Origin: Streptomyces misionensis
GTDB taxonomy: Bacteria; Actinomycetota; Actinomycetes; Streptomycetales; Streptomycetaceae
Reading direction: 5' to 3'
Length of the DNA: 38,734 nt
NCBI RefSeq assembly: GCF_007896895.1
Contig: NZ_VOGW01000006.1
Coordinates: forward strand, 50,864 to 89,597
Shown here: in pieces, positions 1 through 8,536 of the stretch
Numbering within the stretch: position 1 is the stretch's first letter
Layout of the letters: each line of letters begins with the position of its first letter
The notes under the pieces: generated by a model
The model's database searches: none
What the model was told of the DNA's origin: nothing
Seen by the model: the letters and a program-made list of their open reading frames with translations, nothing else
Translations under genes and position numbers: made by a program

Positions 1-35
1 GGTGTCCGGCGCCTGCCGGCGGCCAGGGCCGGGCG

Positions 36-1049
36 TCAGCCGCGCAGGGCCCGTGCGGTCTCCCGCAGCCGTGCGTGCACACCGCGGTAGGTGTCCCGTG
101 CGGGCAGCCAGTCCTTGCGGAGCTTGGCGACGCACGTGTAGTTGGTGTCGCACACGTTCGCCAGCGGAGACTCGACCGTCTGCGTGGCGAACTGGTACGC
201 GTCCAGCTCGCTGAACCCGTAGTCGCGCACCAGCCACTGCACCAGGTCCAGCTGCGATATCCGGAAAGCGTCCTCCAGCGGGCGCGCCGAACCGGTCGAG
301 ACGATGTGCGTGTCGGACTCCAGCCGGGGCCACGGGGTCGCGACGTCCTTGAGGAGGTCCACGATCACCACGGTGTTCATCGCGCACTCCACCGCCACAC
401 CGCAGGTCTCGCCCTCTCCCTGCCGAGCGTGCCCGTCGCCAAGACTGAGCAGGGCGCCCTCCACGTTGACGCCGAGGTAGCAGGTGACCCCGGCGCGCAT
501 CTCGGGGGTGTCCATGTTGCCGCCGTGCGCGTCCGGGACCAGCGCCGAGCGGACCTCCAGGTTGGCGGGGGCCACACCCACCGTGCCGTGCATGGGCTCC
601 AGCGGCAGTTCCACCTCGAAGTCACTGTCCCGGGCCCGGAACAGGGCGGTGCGCCGGGTGCGGTCCAGTTGCCAGATCCAGACCCGCTCCGGCAGCGGTG
701 GCTGGAGCGAGGCGGTGGTGTGGGTGGAGGTGAGCGCCCCGAAGAGGGGGACGGTCGCCGACGCCGCCCAGTCGCGGGCCGGTTCCACCGATACGAAGTG
801 CACGGCCACCGTGTCGCCGGGCTCGGCGCCCTCGATGTGGAAGGGCCCCGTCTGGGGATTGAGGAAGGGGAACTCGCAGACCTCGGACACGAGGTCCTTC
901 TCCGAGCGGACCCGGCCGGCGAAGCAGTCCTCCGTGAACAGATCGAGCACCGTACCGGGCGCGATGCGTGCCACGGGTGCCGCCCCGCCAAACGTCCAGG
1001 CGTACTCGTCCGGTTGCGGGCGCACGGTGAGGATCCGGGGGTCGGTCAT
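36..1049 (-). CDS. Acetamidase/formamidase family protein
   Basis: 337-aa cytosolic amidohydrolase of the FmdA/AmdA family, which hydrolyses formamide or short amides to ammonia and the carboxylic acid. The translation carries the family's metal-site signatures HGGNMD (about residues 175-180) and LGDGHARQGEGE (about 203-214), plus the N-terminal IEGAEPGD stretch (about 72-79). The reading frame stays open far upstream, but the ATG at 1049 is preceded by AGAAGGGA and opens the recognisable family sequence, so I place the start there. It lies 149 bp downstream of the co-oriented amino-acid permease gene, which suggests amide uptake and hydrolysis as a nitrogen source. The exact substrate cannot be read from the sequence. 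Confidence 0.9.
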   Translation of the reverse strand: MTDPRILTVRPQPDEYAWTFGGAAPVARIAPGTVLDLFTEDCFAGRVRSEKDLVSEVCEFPFLNPQTGPFHIEGAEPGDTVAVHFVSVEPARDWAASATVPLFGALTSTHTTASLQPPLPERVWIWQLDRTRRTALFRARDSDFEVELPLEPMHGTVGVAPANLEVRSALVPDAHGGNMDTPEMRAGVTCYLGVNVEGALLSLGDGHARQGEGETCGVAVECAMNTVVIVDLLKDVATPWPRLESDTHIVSTGSARPLEDAFRISQLDLVQWLVRDYGFSELDAYQFATQTVESPLANVCDTNYTCVAKLRKDWLPARDTYRGVHARLRETARALRG

Positions 1050-1198
1050 CGTGACGTGGGTCCCTTCTGGCGGTGTGGCGTGCGTGGAGTAAGGAGGGTG
1101 ACGCGACGGGGTCGCGAGGCGGATGGCCCAGGCGTGGACGGTCGTCGGGTCCGGGGCACCCGGTCGGCCGTGCCTGATCGCCTCGATGAGGCCGCCGG

Positions 1199-2683
1199 TC
1201 AGCCGGGCACGGTCCCGTCCTGGCGGGTGACGGCCGGGTCGTGCTCCTCCAGGTGGACCCGCGCGGTCTCGGCTATGCGCTCGGGGTGACGCCGCAGCAG
1301 GACCAGCAGCACCACCACACCGGCCGCCAGCCAGACGCCGACCACCGGACCCGCGTAGGACACCGGAGCCCTCAGTTTGCTCACGAAGGTGAACACCGGG
1401 AGACCGGCGGCCGTCAGCAGCGCGGGGACGAAGGCGGCGATGCCCAGCACCGGGAACAGCAGGTGCCGCACCGGCTTGAGGGCGCCGCCGCCGACCCGTA
1501 CGAAGTGGCCGGCGCAGGCGAGGTTCACCACGATGTAGACGCCGATGACGACTGTCACGATCACCGTGGCGAGGAGCAGGAACGCCGTCTCGGGGCCGTA
1601 GCCGAGGCCCAGCCCCAGGACGGCGGCGACGGCCACGACGGTCTGCACCGCGATGCCCGCCACGGGGGAGCGGTGCCGGGGATGGAGCGTGGCGAGCAGA
1701 TGGGGCAGGACGCGGATGCGGGCCAGGGCGAAGGCCGTACGTGTCGACACGTTGGCGCACGCGTTGGCGTTGGCGATCGTGGAGTTGACCACCGCGAGGA
1801 ACAGCAGCACCCAGAAGAGGCCGAACGAGGCCCGGGCGACCCCTTCCCAGGAGGCCCTGCCGGACGCGCCGAATCCGGCGAACCGGTCCGGCCCGAAGTA
1901 GACGGTCATCGCATACGTCGTGACGACGTAGAACAGTCCGATGCCCAGGGCGGCGCCCAGCACCGCGCGGTGCATCGTCCGCCGGGGCTCGCGCGTCTCC
2001 TCGGCGAGCGGCGCCGCCGCCTCGAATCCGGCGAACGCGAGCACGGTGTACACGGACCCCGCGAAGACGCCGCCGACCCCGCCGTACCCCTTGGCGATGT
2101 GGGAAGTGCCGAAGACGGACAGGGAGTTGGCGCTGCCCGCCCTGCCGATCAGCAGCACGGCGAACACCAGGAAGACAAGGACCTCGAAGGCGCCGAGGAC
2201 GGTGCCGAAGCGGGCCGAGGCACGGACACCGAAGTATCCGGCGACGGCGATCACGGCGGCGCCCACCAGGGGGTACGGCCACCAAAGGTCCGCCGGGTAC
2301 GAGGACCACTCGTCATGCAGTGTGCCCGCCACCGTGAAGCCCAGTTGCAGGAGCAGCAGCGGCGGGACCAGCATCTCCACGAAGACGTAGCCCCAGCCGA
2401 CGAGGAAGCCGACGGCCGGATGCAGTCCTCGCGCCGCGTAGGTGGCGACCGAGCCGGCCGCGGGCAGTTCCCGTGCCAGCTCCGCGACGCAGGAGGCGGT
2501 GAACAGACATGCGACCAAGGCGATGAGCACCGCCAGTGGCAGGCTGCCACCCGCGAAGGCGGCGCCGGCCGGGATCGACGCGGCCACCGCTGCGGCCGGC
2601 GCCATCGCCGTGATGCTCTGGAACAGGACCTCGCGCAAGCCGATGGCGTCGCGCTGCAATGTCCCGCCGGTCTCCCCGCTCAT
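1199..2683 (-). CDS. APC superfamily amino-acid permease
   Basis: 494-aa integral membrane protein with about twelve hydrophobic segments. The N-terminus (REVLFQSITAMAPAAAVAAS, about residues 18-37) is the first helix typical of the APC (amino acid-polyamine-organocation) permeases. The loop with FAGFEAAAPLAEETREPRR (about 216-234) is the conserved motif after TM6 in this superfamily. The ATG at 2683 follows GGGGGACC at a suitable distance. The downstream neighbour on the same strand is an acetamidase/formamidase, so the solute may be an amino acid or an amide/amine that feeds it; that is inference. The 279 bp upstream hold three DnaA-box-like sites. Confidence 0.9.
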   Translation of the reverse strand: MSGETGGTLQRDAIGLREVLFQSITAMAPAAAVAASIPAGAAFAGGSLPLAVLIALVACLFTASCVAELARELPAAGSVATYAARGLHPAVGFLVGWGYVFVEMLVPPLLLLQLGFTVAGTLHDEWSSYPADLWWPYPLVGAAVIAVAGYFGVRASARFGTVLGAFEVLVFLVFAVLLIGRAGSANSLSVFGTSHIAKGYGGVGGVFAGSVYTVLAFAGFEAAAPLAEETREPRRTMHRAVLGAALGIGLFYVVTTYAMTVYFGPDRFAGFGASGRASWEGVARASFGLFWVLLFLAVVNSTIANANACANVSTRTAFALARIRVLPHLLATLHPRHRSPVAGIAVQTVVAVAAVLGLGLGYGPETAFLLLATVIVTVVIGVYIVVNLACAGHFVRVGGGALKPVRHLLFPVLGIAAFVPALLTAAGLPVFTFVSKLRAPVSYAGPVVGVWLAAGVVVLLVLLRRHPERIAETARVHLEEHDPAVTRQDGTVPG

Positions 2684-2838
2684 GAGGTCCCCCGATATCC
2701 GTCCGTCCGCTGTGCCCGGTCCGTGCGCGTGCTCCGAAGTCGCGAGGGCTGAGCGGGACCTGACGGGCCGGCAGTGCGTACCTCGCGTGATTCACGGTAC
2801 GGCGCGGCCGGGTCCGGCAGAAGGGTGCGCCACGGTTC

Positions 2839-2955
2839 TGTGCACAAGCCGGGGCGTGTGGACAACTCGGCCACTCGTTCGGGTGAGAGCCGTGCGCCGA
2901 CGGGCGCGTGGATGCACTGGAGCCGCCCGACAAAGCGTGTCCGGGCTGGGGACAA
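2839..2955 (-). other. Cluster of three DnaA-box-like nonamers
   Basis: Read on the minus strand, the region upstream of the permease contains TTGTCCACA (2857-2865, an exact match to the Streptomyces DnaA-box consensus), TTGTGCACA (2839-2847, one mismatch) and TTGTCCCCA (2947-2955, one mismatch). All three share one orientation. No replication origin genes are nearby, so this would be a regulatory or titration cluster rather than oriC. Function is not established. Confidence 0.4.
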
Positions 2956-2962
2956 GCGGGTG

Positions 2963-4171
2963 TCAGGAACGCTTCGCCACGGCGGCCGGATCGTCCAGCA
3001 CGGCCCGGACGACGGAGTGCGCCGCGCCCAGCAAGGGGCCCTCGGGGCCGAGTGGTGACACCGCCACCGGACAGGCCGGGCCCGCACTACGGCCCGTCAG
3101 TTCCGCTTCCAGTGGGGGCAGCAGCCAGGGCGACAGGCCCGCCAGGGCACCGCCCAGGACCACCGTCTCGGGGTCGAGCAGGTTCACCGCCCCGGTCAGG
3201 GCGATGCCGAGCGCCGTGCCCGCGTCCCGCAGAGCCGCCCGCACCCCCTCCTCGCCCTGCTCCGCGCGCTCCGCGAGCAGACCGACGAGGTCCTGACGCG
3301 GCTCGAGCCCCGCCGCGCGCAGCACCGCCTCCTGGCCCGCGTACTGCTCCAGACAGCCGCGCCCGCCGCACGCGCACGGGGGTCCGTCCGGCCGTACGGG
3401 CACATGGCCCAGCTCGCCCGCGAAGCCCCGTGTGCCGCGCAGCAGTTGTCCGTCCACGACGATCGCGGCACCGATGCCGATCTCCGCCGACACATGCAGG
3501 AACTCCCGGGGGGTGCCGGCACCGAGCCACAGCTCGGCCAGCGCACCGAAGTTCGCCTCGTTGTCCACGGTGAGCGGCCAGTCGTCGATGAGCAGGGCGC
3601 CGAGGTCCGTGTCGCGCCAGTCGAGATTGGGGGCGCGGACGATCGTACGTCCGTCGCGTGCCACCAGTCCGGGCACGGCGACCGCGAGCCCCGCGGGCCA
3701 CAGCTCCTCCCGCCCGGCTTCGGCGACGACCTGGTGGACCAGTGACATCAGCTCCGCGGTCACGGTTTCGGGCGCCCGGCCCCGATTGGCGCCCCGGCGC
3801 ACGGCCCGGGCGCGGACCGCACCGCGCAGATCGACCGCGCACACCGCGAGATGGTCGACACCGATCTCCGCGCCGATCCCGGCCGGACCTCGGCCGCTCA
3901 CCGCCAGCGCCGACCCGGGCCTGCCCACCCGGCCCGGCCGCTCGGGGCCCAGTTCCTCCAGCAGTCCCGTGCGGATCAGCTCGTCCACCAGGGTCGACAC
4001 GGCGGCCCGCGTCAGACCGATGCGCGAGGCCACCGCGGCCCGGGACAGCGAGCCCTCGGCGCTGACCGCGTGCATCACCCGTGCGAGGTTGCGCCGGCGC
4101 ATGCCCTGCTGGGTGTCCGGCAGGGCCGGGCCGGCCCCCTGGGGGAGGGCCTGGTTCAGCGGTGCGGTCAT
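2963..4171 (-). CDS. ROK family transcriptional regulator (XylR-like)
   Basis: 402-aa DNA-binding regulator of the ROK (repressor, ORF, kinase) family. An N-terminal winged helix-turn-helix lies at about residues 28-75 (NLARVMHAV, then SRAAVASRIGLTRAAVSTLV). A sugar-kinase-like domain follows, with the ROK zinc signature GHVPVRPDGPPCACGGRGCLE (about 260-280), where the C-x-C-G-x-x-G-C spacing supplies the zinc ligands. The gene starts 37 bp after the xylB stop on the same strand, so the two are probably cotranscribed, and xylA is divergent. A role as xylose-responsive repressor of xylA and xylB is inferred from this context. The ATG at 4171 has only a distant GAGGA; Met24 is an alternative start. 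Confidence 0.9.
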   Translation of the reverse strand: MTAPLNQALPQGAGPALPDTQQGMRRRNLARVMHAVSAEGSLSRAAVASRIGLTRAAVSTLVDELIRTGLLEELGPERPGRVGRPGSALAVSGRGPAGIGAEIGVDHLAVCAVDLRGAVRARAVRRGANRGRAPETVTAELMSLVHQVVAEAGREELWPAGLAVAVPGLVARDGRTIVRAPNLDWRDTDLGALLIDDWPLTVDNEANFGALAELWLGAGTPREFLHVSAEIGIGAAIVVDGQLLRGTRGFAGELGHVPVRPDGPPCACGGRGCLEQYAGQEAVLRAAGLEPRQDLVGLLAERAEQGEEGVRAALRDAGTALGIALTGAVNLLDPETVVLGGALAGLSPWLLPPLEAELTGRSAGPACPVAVSPLGPEGPLLGAAHSVVRAVLDDPAAVAKRS

Positions 4172-4208
4172 GCCGGCGTCATTCCTCGGTCCATGGGGGT
4201 GGCGGGGC

Positions 4209-5654
4209 TCAGCGGTCCCGCGCCTCCCGTTCCAGCAGCGGGGCCGCGTCGGAGAGTACCCCGCTGATCCGGGCCAGTGTCTCCTCGTCCTGGGGCACGG
4301 CCTCCAGGACCGGGCCCGCCGTCGTGTTCCAGCGGCGCGCCACCGCCGCCGGGTCCTCGCCGGTCAGCAGCCCGGCCGCCTGGGCCGCCGCGCCCAGGGC
4401 GACCAGCTCCTTGGCCTCCGGGATCCGCACGGGCCGCCCCGAAAGACGGCGCACGGTCTGCTGCCAGGCCCGGCCGCGTGCTCCGCCGCCGATGAGCAGC
4501 AGCGGGCTGTCGCGGTCCGCGTCCTCGTCGAGGACCAGGTCGAGGGCGCCGAGCAGCGCGTGCACCGCGCCGTCGTACGCCGCCTGGAGCAGTTGGCCCG
4601 GGGACGTGTCGTGGCGCAGCCCGTGCAGCAGCCCGGAGGCGTTCGGCAGGTTCGGGGTGCGCTCGCCGTCCAGGTACGGCAGGAGCGTCACGGAGCCGCC
4701 GGGCGCCACGGCCTCGCGGTCCAGACCGAGCAGGGTCGCGATGCGGTCCACGGCGAGCGTGCAGTTCAAGGTGCAGGCCAGCGGCAGCCAGTCCCCGTGC
4801 GCGTCGGCGAAACCCGCCACCGTGCCGGTCGGATCGGCCGGGCGGTGCCGGGAGACGGCGTACACCGTGCCGGACGTCCCCAGGCTCAGCACCGGAGTTC
4901 CCGGCCGCAGCCCGAGCCCCAGTGCCGCCGCCGCGTTGTCACCGGTCCCGGCCGCCACCAGGGTGCCCCTGGAGAACGGCAGGTCGTGACCGTCGCGCAC
5001 GGTCCCGGCCACCTCGCCCGGTCGCACCACCCGGGGCAGCAGCGCCGGGTCGAGCCCGATGTGCGCCAGGGTCTCCTCGTCGTACTGCTCCGTGCCGGAC
5101 GCCCACCAGCCGGTGCCGGAGGCGTCGCCCCGGTCGGTGACGGCCTGCCCGGTCAGACGCTCGGTGAGGTAGTCGTGCGGGAGTCGTACGGCCTTGGTCG
5201 CGCGGACCGCCTCCGGCTCGTTCTCGGCCAGCCACGCCCACTTCGTCGCCGTGAACGACGCGCCGGGCACGCTGCCGGTGCGCTCCGCCCAGGCCTTCGG
5301 GCCGCCCAGTTCCGCCACCAGCCGGCGGGCCTGCGGCGCCGAGCGGACATCGTTCCAGAGCAGGGCCGGGCGCACCGGCTCGCCGTGCTCGTCCAGCGTG
5401 ACCAGGCCGTGCTGCTGGCCGCCGACCGACACCGCGGCGGCCTCGTGCGCCGCTTCACCGCACTGGCGCAACGCCTCGCACAGGGCGTCCCACCACTGGC
5501 GCGGGTCGCTCTCCCGGCCCGCGCCGGAGGAGACGGTGTGCGATGCCTGGCCGCTCGCCACCACCCGTCCGGTGGACACGTCGACGACCAGGGCCTTCGT
5601 GGACTGGGTGGACGTGTCCACACCGACGACGAGCGGACCCTCGGCTGCTGACAT
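4209..5654 (-). CDS. xylB: Xylulokinase XylB
   Basis: 481-aa FGGY-family carbohydrate kinase that phosphorylates D-xylulose to xylulose 5-phosphate, the second step of isomerase-type xylose catabolism. The N-terminal phosphate-binding motif GVDTSTQSTKA (about 10-20), the substrate-pocket signatures GQQHG and LLWND, the GTGDNAAAALG stretch, the second-domain SLGTSGTVY, and the C-terminal LLIGGGARGRAW adenosine motif are all present. Length matches typical XylB. The frame is open upstream, but the ATG at 5654 has AGGGAG about 6 nt before it and starts the canonical sequence. It is divergent from xylA and leads into the ROK regulator gene. Confidence 0.96.
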   Translation of the reverse strand: MSAAEGPLVVGVDTSTQSTKALVVDVSTGRVVASGQASHTVSSGAGRESDPRQWWDALCEALRQCGEAAHEAAAVSVGGQQHGLVTLDEHGEPVRPALLWNDVRSAPQARRLVAELGGPKAWAERTGSVPGASFTATKWAWLAENEPEAVRATKAVRLPHDYLTERLTGQAVTDRGDASGTGWWASGTEQYDEETLAHIGLDPALLPRVVRPGEVAGTVRDGHDLPFSRGTLVAAGTGDNAAAALGLGLRPGTPVLSLGTSGTVYAVSRHRPADPTGTVAGFADAHGDWLPLACTLNCTLAVDRIATLLGLDREAVAPGGSVTLLPYLDGERTPNLPNASGLLHGLRHDTSPGQLLQAAYDGAVHALLGALDLVLDEDADRDSPLLLIGGGARGRAWQQTVRRLSGRPVRIPEAKELVALGAAAQAAGLLTGEDPAAVARRWNTTAGPVLEAVPQDEETLARISGVLSDAAPLLEREARDR

Positions 5655-5740
5655 GGCGCTCTCCCTACTTCCGCGGCTCGGCGGGATGTGCTGTGACGTG
5701 CTTCCCGGGGCACCTCTTGGAGGGGCGCGCGGGAGACGCC

Positions 5741-7018
<1,278 letters not shown>

Positions 7019-7303
7019 CGGGCAGGGGCCGGGGAGGCACGGGCGCGCACAGGTGCCCGCGCTCTCTCCGGCCCTCCTCGCTCTGTGTCGGCGCCATGAC
7101 CTGGATCACGGCGCACTCCGCGGGTGCCGCCCGGTCGGCGGACCCGGCCGGTCAACCTGGCCGGTCAACCCGGTCGGCGAGCTCGATCGGCCCACTAAGG
7201 GGCACATCTCAGGGACGTCTCAGGGGTGAGGCCCGGAACCGCGGGGAGCGGGCGGCCGTTCTCACAGCAGAGAACGGCAGCGGCCGGGAAGGAGGCGACG
7301 TTC
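7019..7303. other. Intergenic region: weak hairpin and 13-bp tandem repeat
   Basis: 285 bp between xylA and the small membrane protein gene. Imperfect G+C-rich complementarity between about 7024-7036 and 7066-7078 (GGGGCCGGGGA with TCTCCGGCCCT) may form a xylA terminator. GGCCGGTCAACC occurs twice in tandem at 7146-7157 and 7159-7170. No convincing gene is seen. Confidence 0.35.
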
Positions 7304-7486
7304 ATGTCCAAGAACGCGAAGATCGCCGCAGGAGGTGTGGCGGTCGGTCTGGTCCTGCTGATATGGCTGCCCTGGTGGGTGGCGTTCCTGATCATCGTGG
7401 GCGTCCCGGCGGCCGCCTATCTGGCGCTGGACCCCTCCCAGCGGCGCAGGCTCCGCAGGGTCACGCGCAAGGAACTCGGCCGCTGA
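7304..7486 (+). CDS. Small membrane protein, 60 aa
   Basis: A 60-residue protein opening MSKNAKIAAGG. It has one long hydrophobic stretch (about residues 9-44), probably two short transmembrane segments separated by LPWW (about 22-25), and a basic tail rich in Arg/Lys (QRRRLRRVTRKELGR) that should lie in the cytoplasm by the positive-inside rule. The ATG at 7304 has a very good GGAAGGAGG site about 9 nt upstream, which supports a real gene and excludes the longer open frame beginning at 7226. I do not recognise a named family. It ends 4 bp before a perfect palindrome that separates it from the convergent downstream gene. Confidence 0.75.
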   Translation: MSKNAKIAAGGVAVGLVLLIWLPWWVAFLIIVGVPAAAYLALDPSQRRRLRRVTRKELGR

Positions 7487-7490
7487 GCCA

Positions 7491-7512
7491 GGCGGACAGG
7501 TACCTGTCCGCC
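7491..7512. terminator. Perfect 22-bp palindrome between convergent genes
   Basis: GGCGGACAG-GTAC-CTGTCCGCC, with the whole 22 bp self-complementary. It sits immediately after the stop of the 60-aa gene and 8 bp beyond the stop of the converging gene at 7521. Position and symmetry fit a bidirectional terminator without a U-tract, which is common in Streptomyces. Confidence 0.7.
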
Positions 7513-7520
7513 ATCCCGGC

Positions 7521-8381
7521 TCACAAGGGCCGTACGGCGAGTTTGTCGAGCGCGTCCAGCAGTCCCGGCAGCTCGGGGCCCCGGCCGACCGGCAGCACCT
7601 CGCCCGGCTCGTCGTCGAGAAGGACGAAGGCGATGTCGTCGGTGCGGGCCACCATCGACCAGCCCGGGCCGTCGGCACGCAGGGTGCGGGCGTCGCCGGA
7701 GGCGAACGAGGAACGCACCCGCCCCAGCGGCGGTGGCGAGTCGACATAGGCACGCGCCTCCGCGAGCACCCGCCTGACCCCTTGGTGTCCACCCTTCGAC
7801 GGGCCTGCCGCCCCCTCGCCGTTCTCCTCGGCCCGCGCCGGGGGCTCGGTGACGGGAGCCCGGCCGGCCGGTGCGGCGAACTCGTCGTCGTTGATCTGCT
7901 GCCGCCACGCTGCCCACTGCGACGCGATCTCATCGGCGCCCAGACGCCGCTGTGCCGGGCCCCAGACACTGGTGTCCGGCGGACTCAGTGGAGGGCGGTC
8001 GGCCGTCTCGGGACCGGGGTCGTGCGGCGCGGGTACGCCGGGGGCCGCGACGGCGACCGCCAGCGGCCAGCCGGGCAGGGCGGTCACGATGGCGTGCTCG
8101 TCCGGCGACAGTTCGTACTCCAGGCCGCAGTCCCAGGAGGCGATCGCCACGGCGACCAGCGAGACATCGTCGATGACGACCGTCCAGCGGGCGCCGTCCC
8201 CGTCCTGCCCCAGAACGAGGCCGTACCCGTCGCCGCGGGGTGCGAGCCCCAGCGTCGCGCATGCCTCCGGATAGTCGTCGCCCAGCACGCTCGGAAACTG
8301 CGCCGGCGTCAGCAGCACCGCCGTCAGCACATACAGCGCATCGTCCGCGGCGGCGACGGCCCCATCGTCCGTCCCGGCCAT
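7521..8381 (-). CDS. Conserved hypothetical protein, 286 aa
   Basis: Soluble acidic protein with no signal peptide or membrane segment. The N-terminal half (about 1-120) contains TVVIDDVSLVAVAIASWDCGLEYELSPDEH-like beta-rich sequence. A Pro/Ala/Glu-rich linker spans about 125-205. A C-terminal domain (about 210-286) has alternating beta-strand-like stretches such as WSMVARTDDIAFVLLDDE. I recognise no catalytic motif. The two halves look similar in style and may be a duplicated fold, but this is only an impression. The ATG at 8381 has GGGGAGG at ideal spacing; an upstream start at 8417 is possible but lacks a site. Confidence 0.75.
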   Translation of the reverse strand: MAGTDDGAVAAADDALYVLTAVLLTPAQFPSVLGDDYPEACATLGLAPRGDGYGLVLGQDGDGARWTVVIDDVSLVAVAIASWDCGLEYELSPDEHAIVTALPGWPLAVAVAAPGVPAPHDPGPETADRPPLSPPDTSVWGPAQRRLGADEIASQWAAWRQQINDDEFAAPAGRAPVTEPPARAEENGEGAAGPSKGGHQGVRRVLAEARAYVDSPPPLGRVRSSFASGDARTLRADGPGWSMVARTDDIAFVLLDDEPGEVLPVGRGPELPGLLDALDKLAVRPL

Positions 8382-8526
8382 GCATGCCTCCCCAGTGGCT
8401 CGTCCAACCGCGCGCACCCTAAACCGGACGGAAGGACCTTGTCACGACTCCCCACACCACCCGGACCTGCAGCTTTCCGCCTGGACGGGGGCGAAACGGC
8501 CACGGTCTCCACGGGACTTCCCCAGA

Positions 8527-8536
8527 CCATGCCCAC
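8527..8536. repeat. IS4 target-site duplication, left copy
   Basis: CCATGCCCAC directly abutting the left inverted repeat; the identical decamer is at 9936-9945 directly after the right inverted repeat. Confidence 0.88.

Noticed and set aside
36..2309. A 757-codon frame extending the acetamidase upstream
   Set aside because: The upstream part is antiphase to the permease. The recognisable protein starts at 1049 with a ribosome site.
4130..4155. CCCCCTGGGGGAG, similar to the IS target, as a second insertion scar
   Set aside because: It is inside the ROK coding sequence with the frame intact. CTGGGGGAG-like words also recur near 9947 and 26399 and are common in such genomes.
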